A stretch of 38,490 nucleotides of DNA from JBIKLM01 sp044375105 (lineage in GTDB: Bacteria > Planctomycetota > UBA1135 > GCA-002686595): positions 1 to 38,490 of the forward strand of contig JBILNK010000016.1 of assembly GCA_044375105.1 (NCBI GenBank). The letters run 5' to 3'. The position numbers were made by a program, and so were the translations under genes. Every line of letters begins with the position of its first letter. Positions within the stretch are counted from its first letter, which is position 1. The notes below the pieces were generated by a model. That model saw nothing but the letters and a program-made list of their open reading frames with translations. It was not told the origin of the DNA and ran no database searches. Below, one piece after another: positions 25,828-32,803 of this stretch.

Positions 25828-26652
25828 TCCAGGGAACGCTGTCTCGAGACCTACTTGCAGGAGATCAACGAAGTGCCGCTGCTCACGCCCGAGAAGGAGC
25901 GCGAGCTGGGGCGGCGCATCCAGGCCGGTGATGCCGAGGCCCGCGAGCACATGATCCGGGCCAATCTGCGCTTGGTGGTCTCGATCGCCAAGATGTATGC
26001 CGAGCGGGGCCTGTCGCTCCAGGACCTGATCGCGGAGGGCAACATCGGCCTGATGAAGGCGGCCGAGAAGTTCGACCCCGACGCCGGCTGCCGCTTCTCC
26101 ACCTATGGTTCCTGGTGGATCAAGCAGTCCATTCGCCGGGCCCTCGTGAACACGGTCCAGTCCGTGCGGGTGCCCGGTTACATGAACGAGCTGATCTCCA
26201 AGTGGCGCAGCGTCTCCGCCGAGCTCGGCTATCGACTCGGCCGGACGCCCAACATCTCCGAGGTGGCCAACGAGATCGGGATCCCGGAAGAGACTTGGGG
26301 CGTCCTGCGTCAGACGATCCACACCTCGAGCCTCGGCCCACAGGTCTCTTTGGATGCCCTGAGCGTTCACCACGAGGTGGTCGAAGACCCCCGGGCCCAG
26401 GCGCCCGAGGACGAATTGCTGCACACCGACGCCCTGGGCAAGCTGGCGGAGCTGCTCGGGGAGATGGACGAGCGCGAAGCGACCATCCTGCGCCTGCGCT
26501 ACGGCCTGGAGCCCGGCAGCGAGCCCATGACCCTGAAGGAGATCGGTCGCCAGGTGGGCCTGACCCGCGAGCGGGTCCGCCAGATCGAGCGCGACCTCCT
26601 GCGCCGACTCCAGCGCATCATCGACGGCGAGAGCGAAGGCGAAGCCGCCTGA
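25825..26652 (+). CDS. Small RpoD/SigA-type sigma-70 factor
   Basis: Started at ATT 25825 this is 275 residues, MSRERCLETYLQEINEVPLLT onward, which begins exactly at region 1.2; a TTG at 25750 would add 25 atypical residues. Region 2 (ANLRLVVSIAKMYAERGLS, DLIAEGNIGLMKAAEKFD, FSTYGSWWIKQSIRRAL) is near-canonical and includes the core-binding and -10-melting helices. Region 3 follows from about residue 118, and region 4 ends with MTLKEIGRQVGLTRERVRQIE, the -35 helix-turn-helix. Region 1.1 is absent, so it resembles group 2 or heat-shock-like sigma factors rather than the primary one. It directs RNA polymerase to a gene subset. The selenoprotein gene lies 72 bases downstream on the same strand. 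Confidence 0.94.
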   Translation: MSRERCLETYLQEINEVPLLTPEKERELGRRIQAGDAEAREHMIRANLRLVVSIAKMYAERGLSLQDLIAEGNIGLMKAAEKFDPDAGCRFSTYGSWWIKQSIRRALVNTVQSVRVPGYMNELISKWRSVSAELGYRLGRTPNISEVANEIGIPEETWGVLRQTIHTSSLGPQVSLDALSVHHEVVEDPRAQAPEDELLHTDALGKLAELLGEMDEREATILRLRYGLEPGSEPMTLKEIGRQVGLTRERVRQIERDLLRRLQRIIDGESEGEAA

Positions 26653-26724
26653 TCCCAGGCAAGCCCTGGAAAAACCGGGCGCCTTGTTCCAGACTGCCAG
26701 ACAACACCTGAGTCCTCAGTACCC

Positions 26725-26952
26725 ATGAAGATCCGCGTCGAATACTGCCTGCGCTGAAACTACCTGCCCCAGGCGACCGGTCTGGCCGCCGAAATCAAGC
26801 AGGCATTCCAGAACGAAACCGTCGAAGTCGAGCTCAAACCCGGTGCCGCAGGGGCCTTCGAGGTCTTCAAGGACGGCCACAAGGTTTTCTCGAAGCTCGA
26901 GCAGCGCCGCTTCCCGGCCTATCAGGAGGTCCCGAAGTTGCTGCTGAACTGA
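26725..26952 (+). CDS. SelW/Rdx-family selenoprotein (UGA codon 11 read as selenocysteine)
   Basis: The frame ATG 26725 to TGA 26952 encodes 75 residues if TGA at 26755-26757 is read as selenocysteine (U): MKIRVEYCLRUNYLPQATG and then the family's thioredoxin-like fold. The redox motif is C8-L-R-U11, the CxxU of selenoprotein W. Later blocks VEVELKPGAAGAFEVFKDG, KVFSK and RRFPAYQEV match the Rdx family strongly and stay in frame past the TGA. A bacterial SECIS-like hairpin follows the codon (listed separately). The family consists of small cytosolic thiol oxidoreductases. Ordinary gene callers would stop after ten residues. No SD was evident. The gene lies 72 bases after the sigma factor and could be co-transcribed. 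Confidence 0.93.
26755..26790 (+). promoter_or_regulatory. UGA codon and bacterial SECIS-like hairpin
   Basis: The TGA at 26755-26757 is followed 14 bases on by GGCGACC (26772-26778), loop GGTCT (26779-26783) and GGCCGCC (26784-26790). The arms pair as seven positions with one A/C mismatch. The loop sequence GGUCU is identical to that of the E. coli fdhF SECIS, and the 21-base distance from codon to loop falls within the usual bacterial range. SelB would bind it to deliver Sec-tRNA. Confidence 0.8.
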
Positions 26953-26977
26953 CCCTGGCAGCCGCCGAATCGATCGA

Positions 26978-27018
26978 CTGGGCTTGCGGCCCGGGCAACG
27001 CCCGACCCGCAAGCCCAG
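26978..27018 (+). terminator. Long hairpin after the selenoprotein gene
   Basis: CTGGGCTTGCGG pairs perfectly with CCGCAAGCCCAG (12 bp), enclosing a second stem CGGGC-AAC-GCCCG. It starts 26 bases after the selenoprotein stop and ends 186 bases before the hemW start. No U-tract follows. It is the most stable hairpin in the window and probably ends the sigma-selenoprotein transcript. Confidence 0.6.
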
Positions 27019-27203
27019 CTGCATGGACCCTCTCTGGCCCGACCCCGGCCGCCGACCTGGCCCGCCCCCTGAGATGATCGGCGAGCCCCCTCTGGCCAAG
27101 TCGGCAGGCAGATGGCCCGGCTCAGCCGGGACAGGGCTGTCCCGCCCGGCAGGCCAGCTTGGCGGGCGCCCTTGGGTACGACCCAACGCGGCAGGCCGAC
27201 GGG

Positions 27204-28457
27204 ATGCGCTATGGCGCTGAATTTTTCGCAAGCTCTGACCTTGCCGTGATCCCCGCGCCCCAGACCGCTCCCGCAGACTCCGATCCCGTGCTCGCTCAGC
27301 GCGCCCGGCCCGGTACTGCCCTTTACGTGCATTTCCCGTTTTGCGCGGCCAAGTGCACCTACTGCGACTTCTTCTCTTTGCCCGCAGCGGGTCAGGACTT
27401 GCTCGGCGCCTTGTCCGCCTTGACTGCGGAAACCCTGAGGCGCGCACCCGAACGGCCGAGCACGGTGTTTCTGGGTGGTGGCACGCCGAGCCTGTATCCC
27501 GCCCGCGACTTGGCCCTGTTCCTCGACCGCCTGGACGATCGCACGGGATTCCGCGAGTCCGCCCGCGAGGTGACCATCGAGTGCAATCCGGAGAGTCTGG
27601 ATGAATCCAAGGTCGAGGCGCTTCTCCATGCGGGTATCACCCGCTTTTCGATCGGCGTGCAGAGCCTGCGGCCCGAGGTGCTCGCCTGGTTCGGTCGAGT
27701 GCACTCCGCTGACCAGGGCCTCAAGGCCGTGCAAGCGGCCCAGCGCGCGGGTGCGCGACGGGTCAGCGCCGATCTGATCTATGCCTTTCCGGGTCAAAGC
27801 ACATCCGAGTGGCGTGCCGACCTGGACGCGGTGCTCGCGCTGGGCCTCGAGCACCTGTCCGCCTACAACCTGACCTACGAAGAGGGAACCCTGCTGCACC
27901 GCCAGCTCCAGCAGGGCCGCAGCGCGCCCCTCGATGAAGAACTCGAGCTGGAGCTCTTCGAGCTGACACAGCAGCGCTGCCGAGCCCACGGCCTCGAGGC
28001 CTACGAGATCTCGAACTACGCCCGCCCAGGCTGTGAAAGCCTGCACAACGGCATCTACTGGGCAAACCTCGATTATGCCGGCGTGGGCCCATCGGCCGTC
28101 AGTCGGGTCGAAGGCGCGCGCTTCGGCAACCCGCGCACGCTGGGGGCCTGGCGCGCCGCGATCGAGGCCGAGCGACCGGCGGCCGCTTGGCTTGAGCGTC
28201 CGAGCGAACTGCAGCGCTTGGGGGAGAGCTGGTGGCTTGGCCTGCGCCGCCGTGCTGGCGTCGACAGCCAGGAAGCCGCGGCGGCCGCTGGGGTGCCCCT
28301 GGCTTCGCCCCCGGTCCTTCGGGCGGAGCAGCGCGCGGACGGCCTGGTGGAACAGGGCCTGCTGGAACGCTCCGTGGGACGTTGGCGCCTCACAGCCCGC
28401 GGCTGGCCCTTGGCCGACGCCGTGGCCCGGCGCTTCCTGGATCTGTCCGTCGATTGA
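27204..28457 (+). CDS. hemW: HemW-type radical SAM protein
   Basis: The product, 417 residues from ATG 27204, is a HemN/HemW-family radical SAM enzyme. YVHFPFCAAKCTYCDF supplies the three [4Fe-4S] cysteines (47, 51, 54) as CxxxCxxC. The fourth cysteine that marks oxygen-independent coproporphyrinogen oxidase HemN is replaced by Phe, so this is the haem chaperone HemW. Further blocks are FLGGGTPSLY, TIECNPESL, RFSIGVQSL, SADLIYAFPGQ and LSAYNLTYEEGT. EISNYARPG precedes the C-terminal HemN_C-like domain. A GTG at 27246 is an alternative start; the family usually has only a few residues before YVHFPFC. It delivers haem to respiratory enzymes, consistent with a respiring organism. Confidence 0.93.
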   Translation: MRYGAEFFASSDLAVIPAPQTAPADSDPVLAQRARPGTALYVHFPFCAAKCTYCDFFSLPAAGQDLLGALSALTAETLRRAPERPSTVFLGGGTPSLYPARDLALFLDRLDDRTGFRESAREVTIECNPESLDESKVEALLHAGITRFSIGVQSLRPEVLAWFGRVHSADQGLKAVQAAQRAGARRVSADLIYAFPGQSTSEWRADLDAVLALGLEHLSAYNLTYEEGTLLHRQLQQGRSAPLDEELELELFELTQQRCRAHGLEAYEISNYARPGCESLHNGIYWANLDYAGVGPSAVSRVEGARFGNPRTLGAWRAAIEAERPAAAWLERPSELQRLGESWWLGLRRRAGVDSQEAAAAAGVPLASPPVLRAEQRADGLVEQGLLERSVGRWRLTARGWPLADAVARRFLDLSVD

Positions 28458-28497
28458 GGATCCGGGAACAACTCCGATCGAGAGGCCGTGTACGAAG

Positions 28498-28519
28498 GGC
28501 TCGACGCGAAGCGCGAGCC
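28498..28519. terminator. Hairpin between convergent hemW and GST genes
   Basis: GGCTCG and CGAGCC pair, continuing as CGC-GAA-GCG with a single bulged A, giving a 9-bp stem closed by GAA. It lies 41 bases after the hemW stop and 123 bases from the GST stop, so it may serve both strands. Confidence 0.55.
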
Positions 28520-28641
28520 ACGGGCCCAGCCTGTCCGAGGTCGTTGGTCGCCTATCCGGCGGGCACGCAGGCCGGGATCGTCGCGACGCTGCTGCTTCGC
28601 CGAGCCTCGAAGCTGCCCTCCGGGCCGCAACCCGGCAAAGC

Positions 28642-29292
28642 TCAGGCGCGGCTGTCGTAGGCCGGCAGGGCGTGGCCTTCGACGCGCGCGCCTTGGCACC
28701 AGCGCTGCATCGGCTCGAAGGCCATGATCGTGCGGCAGTACTCCGCCACGGCGCCGCTGGTCGGCACCGAGTAGGTCACGAAGCGGGAGACCACCGGGGC
28801 GTAGTAGGCATCCGCGAGGCTCGGCCGTCCGAGCAGGAACGCACCGCCTTGGCCGTAGCGCCGCCGGCTCTCGCTCCAGATCTCGCCGATGCGCTGGATG
28901 TCGGCCATCACGGCCGGCGCGCGCTCGCGCCACGGGCGCTGCAGCCGAATGTTCATCGGCAGGTCCTGGCGCAGCTCGGCGAAGCCCGAGTGCATTTCTG
29001 CGCAGATCGAGCGCCCGAAGGCACGGGCGGCCCGGTCGCTCGGCCACAGCCCGGCCTGGGGGGCCAGTTCGGCCAGGTACTCGCCGATGGCCAGGCTGTC
29101 CCACACGGTCAAGTCCCCGTGCTTCAGCACCGGGACCTTGCCGGTGGGGGAGTGACGCCGGCGCTGCTGCCGATCGGGGTCCTCGTCGAAGTGCAGCTGC
29201 ACCTCCTCGAAGGGCAGACCGGAAAGCACCGCCGCCAGCCAGGCGCGCAGCGACCAGCTCGAGTAGTTCTTGGATCCGATGACGAGTTGCAT
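28642..29292 (-). CDS. Glutathione S-transferase family protein
   Basis: The 216-residue frame starts at ATG 29292 (MQLVIGSKNYSSWSLRAWL); longer upstream codons are shadow. The N-terminal thioredoxin-fold half contains NYSSWSLR as the candidate glutathione-activating Ser/Tyr region, then GKVPVLKHGD and WDSLAIGEYLAE, the gamma-glutamyl binding cis-Pro and Ser segments. The C-terminal all-helical half ends with LLGRPSLADAYYAPVVSRF, the conserved N-capping box motif of GSTs. It conjugates or reduces electrophiles with glutathione or a related thiol in the cytoplasm. It is divergent from the parvulin lipoprotein and convergent with hemW. Specific substrate is unknown. Confidence 0.93.
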   Translation of the reverse strand: MQLVIGSKNYSSWSLRAWLAAVLSGLPFEEVQLHFDEDPDRQQRRRHSPTGKVPVLKHGDLTVWDSLAIGEYLAELAPQAGLWPSDRAARAFGRSICAEMHSGFAELRQDLPMNIRLQRPWRERAPAVMADIQRIGEIWSESRRRYGQGGAFLLGRPSLADAYYAPVVSRFVTYSVPTSGAVAEYCRTIMAFEPMQRWCQGARVEGHALPAYDSRA

Positions 29293-29359
29293 GGGCGGCG
29301 GCTTTGGGTTGGACGGCCGCGACGAGACTATCCTGAGCGCGTCCCAAGCCCCACCCCCC

Positions 29360-29890
29360 ATGCGCCGACTCCTTTGGCTGCCCCTGCTGCTCCTTCCCAG
29401 CGCCTGCGCCGACAAGCTCGAGCCGGCCGGGCCGCCCGTCGGCCCCCTGGCCCAGGCGGACCCGGCCTCGCCCGCGGAACCCGGCTCCAACCTCGCCGGG
29501 CTGCGCACCCAGTGCCAAAGCCTCGCCGCGCGGCCCGAGCACGATGCGGGCCAGGTCACCGTGCAGCACCTGCTGGTCTCCTTCGCCGGCAAGGTGCCGA
29601 GCGCCCGCCGGACGCGCCAGCAGGCCGAGGAGCTGACCGCCGAGCTGTGGACCAAGATCCAAGCCGGCGGGGACTTCGATGGGCTGGTCAAGAAGTACAC
29701 CGACGACTCCTACCCTGGGCGCTATTCGATGACCAACGGGGCGCCCTCCGCGGGCGTCTACCCCCGGCGCCAGATGGCCGCCGCGTTCGGGGACGTGGGC
29801 TGGCGCCTCGCGGTGGGGGAGTTCGGGGTGGCGCCCTTCGACCCCTCGAGCAGCCCCTTCGGTTGGCACATCATCAAGCGCATCGAATGA
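29360..29890 (+). CDS. Parvulin-type (PpiC) peptidyl-prolyl isomerase lipoprotein
   Basis: ATG 29360 gives 176 residues with a lipoprotein signal, LLLLPSAC, lipidated at Cys16. After a Pro/Ala-rich spacer (17-65) comes a compact parvulin domain: VQHLLVSFAGK, AEELWTKI-like helix, GGDFDGLVKKYTDDSYPG, and the closing FGWHIIKRIE. Family catalytic His residues are present in QHLL and GWHI. It assists folding of exported proteins at the membrane surface, alongside the unrelated cyclophilin-type anchor encoded at 17494. The gene begins 67 bases from the divergent GST and is followed at 58 bases by a DUF3754 gene, which may be co-transcribed. Confidence 0.92.
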   Translation: MRRLLWLPLLLLPSACADKLEPAGPPVGPLAQADPASPAEPGSNLAGLRTQCQSLAARPEHDAGQVTVQHLLVSFAGKVPSARRTRQQAEELTAELWTKIQAGGDFDGLVKKYTDDSYPGRYSMTNGAPSAGVYPRRQMAAAFGDVGWRLAVGEFGVAPFDPSSSPFGWHIIKRIE

Positions 29891-29948
29891 AGCCCGTGGC
29901 GGTCCGTAACGCCGCGGGGCTCGAGCGCGACAGGCGCCCAGCGACCCG

Positions 29949-31118
29949 ATGCCGCCGGCCCTGACCCGCTCACGGACCCGCGAGCTCCTGCTCGCTGAAG
30001 CTCCGGCCGGCCGCGGACCGGAGCTGGGGCGTTTCGCGCAACTGCTGTTCGACACGCTGCATTTCGAATATCGCGACCAGCAGGAGCGCCTCAAGGAGCT
30101 GCACGCCCAGGCCAACCAGCCGGGCGAGCCCGATGCCAAGGCGGCCGAGCGGCTGTCCCTCGAGCTGCAGCGCTTGCTGGCCCAGGGCCATTATCGCCGC
30201 ATCGAAGCGCGCGAGCTCGAGCGCGCCTTGCAGGTGGAAGCCGTGTTCCGCGTGCGGTTGCATGTGCGTTTCGAGGACTTCGCGGAATTGGCCCTTTTCG
30301 CGCGGGGTTCGCGCCGCAACCAGGAGATCGGCAGCGATTGGTTCGGGCTGCGGCGGCGTCCGATCGAGGTCGAGTACTACGAACGCGTGGCCCTGTTCGC
30401 GCGCGCCGGGCCGGCCCAGCTGCGCGCCGATCCCCGCGAGCGCCCTGTGCAGCTCAAACTGTTCGAGAACATCCCCGCCGCGGACATCGAGATGCTGCTG
30501 CCCAACACGGCCGTGGGCATGCGTCCGATCGACCATGCGGTGATCCTGGTGCCGGCTCTGCTGGGGGGTGTGGGGGCTGTGGCCAAACTCGGAGCCTCCC
30601 TGGCCCTGCTGTGGTTCCTGCTGTTGTTTTGGCTGGGACTGCGCGATCAGCCGCCCAGCCGCATCGATCGCGCCGCGATGATGGCTTGCGGGGTCGGCAT
30701 CTTCGCATTCGGATCCCACGTCCTGCGGCAAATCGGCCGGTTCCGCCAGCGCAAAGCGGAATTCATGCAGGCCCTTTCGCAAAACCTTTATTTCAAGAAT
30801 CTCGACAACGACGCGGGCGTGTTCCACCGCCTGGCAGACGAGGCCGAGGAGGCCGAGTGCAAGGAGGCCCTGCTGGTCTACGCGCTGCTCGAACGCAGCG
30901 AGCGGGGCCTCTCCGAGATCGAGCTGCAAAAGGCCGCAGCCGAATGGTGCCAGAACCACGGGGCCGCCGGGGATCCGCTGGACAGCTCCGAAGGGCTGCG
31001 CCTGCTCAGCGAGTGGGGTCTGGTGCTCCTGGACGGCGGCCGCTACCGCGCCCTGGCGCTGCCGCGAGCCCTGGCGCGCCTCGAGAACCGTTGGTCGGCA
31101 CGCGCGCGCGGCGCCTGA
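29949..31118 (+). CDS. DUF3754 (TMEM143-like) membrane protein
   Basis: The 389-residue product has a soluble N-terminal half, with the family phrases YYERVALFAR, VQLKLFENIPAADIEMLLP and RPIDHAVILVPALLGG. Two or three transmembrane helices follow (about residues 195-262, including LALLWFLLLFWLGL). The C-terminal half includes SQNLYFKNLDNDAGVFHRLADEAEE, the strongest signature of DUF3754, related to eukaryotic TMEM143. The biochemical role of the family is unknown. The start ATG directly follows the parvulin gene by 58 bases. The C-terminus resembles a winged-helix-like fold and ends in an Arg-rich tail. Confidence 0.88.
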   Translation: MPPALTRSRTRELLLAEAPAGRGPELGRFAQLLFDTLHFEYRDQQERLKELHAQANQPGEPDAKAAERLSLELQRLLAQGHYRRIEARELERALQVEAVFRVRLHVRFEDFAELALFARGSRRNQEIGSDWFGLRRRPIEVEYYERVALFARAGPAQLRADPRERPVQLKLFENIPAADIEMLLPNTAVGMRPIDHAVILVPALLGGVGAVAKLGASLALLWFLLLFWLGLRDQPPSRIDRAAMMACGVGIFAFGSHVLRQIGRFRQRKAEFMQALSQNLYFKNLDNDAGVFHRLADEAEEAECKEALLVYALLERSERGLSEIELQKAAAEWCQNHGAAGDPLDSSEGLRLLSEWGLVLLDGGRYRALALPRALARLENRWSARARGA

Positions 31119-31147
31119 TTCCGCTCTGGAACGGCACCTCGGCCCCG

Positions 31148-31228
31148 CGATCGGTTGCGAGCTGGGGCAGTGCTCAGGGATCTGTTTCCGGTACTGCCCG
31201 CGCGGGCTGCCGGCCCCCAGACCGATCG
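31148..31228 (+). other. Structured intergenic RNA candidate
   Basis: Between DUF3754 and the toroid gene, CGATCGGT (31148) pairs with ACCGATCG (31221), and CTGGGG (31162) pairs with CCCCAG (31215). GGGCAGT/ACTGCCC (31165/31193) can form an alternative inner stem that shares three of these bases. The mutually exclusive pairing could be a folded 5' leader or just a terminator. Confidence 0.3.
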
Positions 31229-31278
31229 GCCCCGGCCCAGGGTCTCCGGCCCGCGTGACCGTGTTCTAGGCTGGTGGC

Positions 31279-32535
31279 ATGCCGTTGTTGCCGCGCCTGA
31301 TCGCCCTCGGGATCGCCCTCGCTCCGGCCGCGGCCGGGCAAGCGCCAGAGGCCCCCCCGCCTGCGGCCCCGCCGGCTCCCTTGGCCACGCCGGCGCTGGA
31401 CCTCGGGCAGGCCGCGGCGCTGGGAGTGGAGCGCCTGCTGGCGCTGCAGGAGCGCTACCTGCCGGACGAGCCGGTGCCGCGGCTGCCGGCGGACCAGCTG
31501 GCGGCCTGGCAGCAGAAGGAGCGCGATCGGCTGGCCCGCGCCCGCGCCGAGGCCGGCGAGTTGTGCAACGAATGGCCCTACGAGGGCGTCTATCGGGTCG
31601 GCCGGGAGATCCCGGCCGGCTATCGCGTGGGGGGCAGTGCGATCGTCTGCCTGGCGCTGCTCGAAACACCCGGGTATCGCGCGGACCCCGCGCGCCAAGC
31701 CGCCGTGGAGCGCGCCGTGGAATTCATCCTCTCGATGCTGGCGCAGCATCCGGCCTTGGAGAGCGGCCGCAAGCAGGGCTACGACGTGCGCGGCTGGGGT
31801 TTCGTCTATGCGCTCGAGCTGTGCTTGGCCCTGCGGCGCGCGCAGGTGCTCGACCCGGAGCGGTCCGTGCGCATCGAAGCTCTGGTGGGGGACCTGCTGG
31901 CTCGTCTAGCGGATAATCAGACCGCAGCCGGCGGCTGGAATTACGCCGACGACCGACGCCATAGCCCGTTCCAGACCGGCGTAACCCTGCTGGCGCTGCT
32001 GGAAGCCCGCGCCCAGGGTTTCGAGGTCGCTCCGGCGCTGATCGAGCGCGCCCTCGAGGCCATGGTCAGCGGACGCAATCCAAGAACCGGCGCTTTCGCC
32101 TACTCCGGCCCGGGATCGGAGCCGATGCACGCCTCCGCGGCCCGGGCCGCACTGGCGGAATTGTGCTTCTTCAAGCTGGGCCAGAGTTCCGTCGCCGAGC
32201 TGGAGCGCGCGATCCTTGGCTTCTTCGACGGCTACGAGCACCTGCTCGCACGCAAGTCCCGCCAGGGCACCCACGAAGGCCCCTTCGGGATCGCGCCGTA
32301 TTACTTCTATTTCGGCCACGTCTACACCGCTCTGGCGATCGAAGCGCTGCCCGAGGCGCGCCGCAGCGGCCATCGCGAGCGCCTGCGCGCCCTGCTGCAG
32401 AGCACGCGCGAGCCCGACGGCACCTGGAACGATCGGATCTTTCCGCGCAGCGCCGCCTATGGCACCGCCATGGCCCTGCGCGCTCTGTTCGCCGCCGAGC
32501 CGCCGCTCAAGCCCGCCGCTCCATCCGGCGGTTAG
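31279..32535 (+). CDS. Secreted alpha/alpha-toroid (prenyltransferase/squalene-oxidocyclase-like) protein
   Basis: The 418-residue protein has a Sec signal (residues 1-20) and a Pro/Ala linker. From residue 45 it is built of helical repeats like those of terpenoid cyclases and prenyltransferases: GGSAIVCLALLETPGY, GWGFVYALELCLAL, AGGWNYADD, FQTGVTLLALLEA, GAFAYSG, YYFYFGHVYTALAIEAL and DGTWNDR. Spacing of the GGWNY-type motifs matches the QW-like repeats of the fold. The cyclase catalytic DxDD motif is not evident, so it is likely a non-catalytic secreted toroid, as found widely in Planctomycetota. It is transcribed alone or with DUF3754. Confidence 0.88.
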   Translation: MPLLPRLIALGIALAPAAAGQAPEAPPPAAPPAPLATPALDLGQAAALGVERLLALQERYLPDEPVPRLPADQLAAWQQKERDRLARARAEAGELCNEWPYEGVYRVGREIPAGYRVGGSAIVCLALLETPGYRADPARQAAVERAVEFILSMLAQHPALESGRKQGYDVRGWGFVYALELCLALRRAQVLDPERSVRIEALVGDLLARLADNQTAAGGWNYADDRRHSPFQTGVTLLALLEARAQGFEVAPALIERALEAMVSGRNPRTGAFAYSGPGSEPMHASAARAALAELCFFKLGQSSVAELERAILGFFDGYEHLLARKSRQGTHEGPFGIAPYYFYFGHVYTALAIEALPEARRSGHRERLRALLQSTREPDGTWNDRIFPRSAAYGTAMALRALFAAEPPLKPAAPSGG

Positions 32536-32536
32536 C

Positions 32537-32555
32537 GTCCAGGGGGACCCTGGGC
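32537..32555 (+). terminator. Hairpin immediately after the toroid gene
   Basis: GTCCAGGG and CCCTGGGC form an 8-bp stem (one G-U pair) around GGA, beginning two bases after the stop at 32535. No U-tract. Confidence 0.45.
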
Positions 32556-32803
32556 GACCGGAAGGGCGCGCTGCGAGGGCGAGGCCCCGCGGGGCCGTCC
32601 AGGGGCTCGAGGCGGGCAGCTCAGGGCTGTGGGCGCTGCGGCCAGAGGCAGGCGTCGGGGCGGCGAGGGGCGCCGGCAGGCCAGGCCGGCGAGCGGGCCG
32701 CGCGGCGCGAATCGCGCGCCCCCTGGGGCCACCCTTGCGGATCCGGGGGCGCCGGTTACGGTTGGAGACGCCGTCCCCCCCCCCGCACTCGGTTTCGATC
32801 CCC

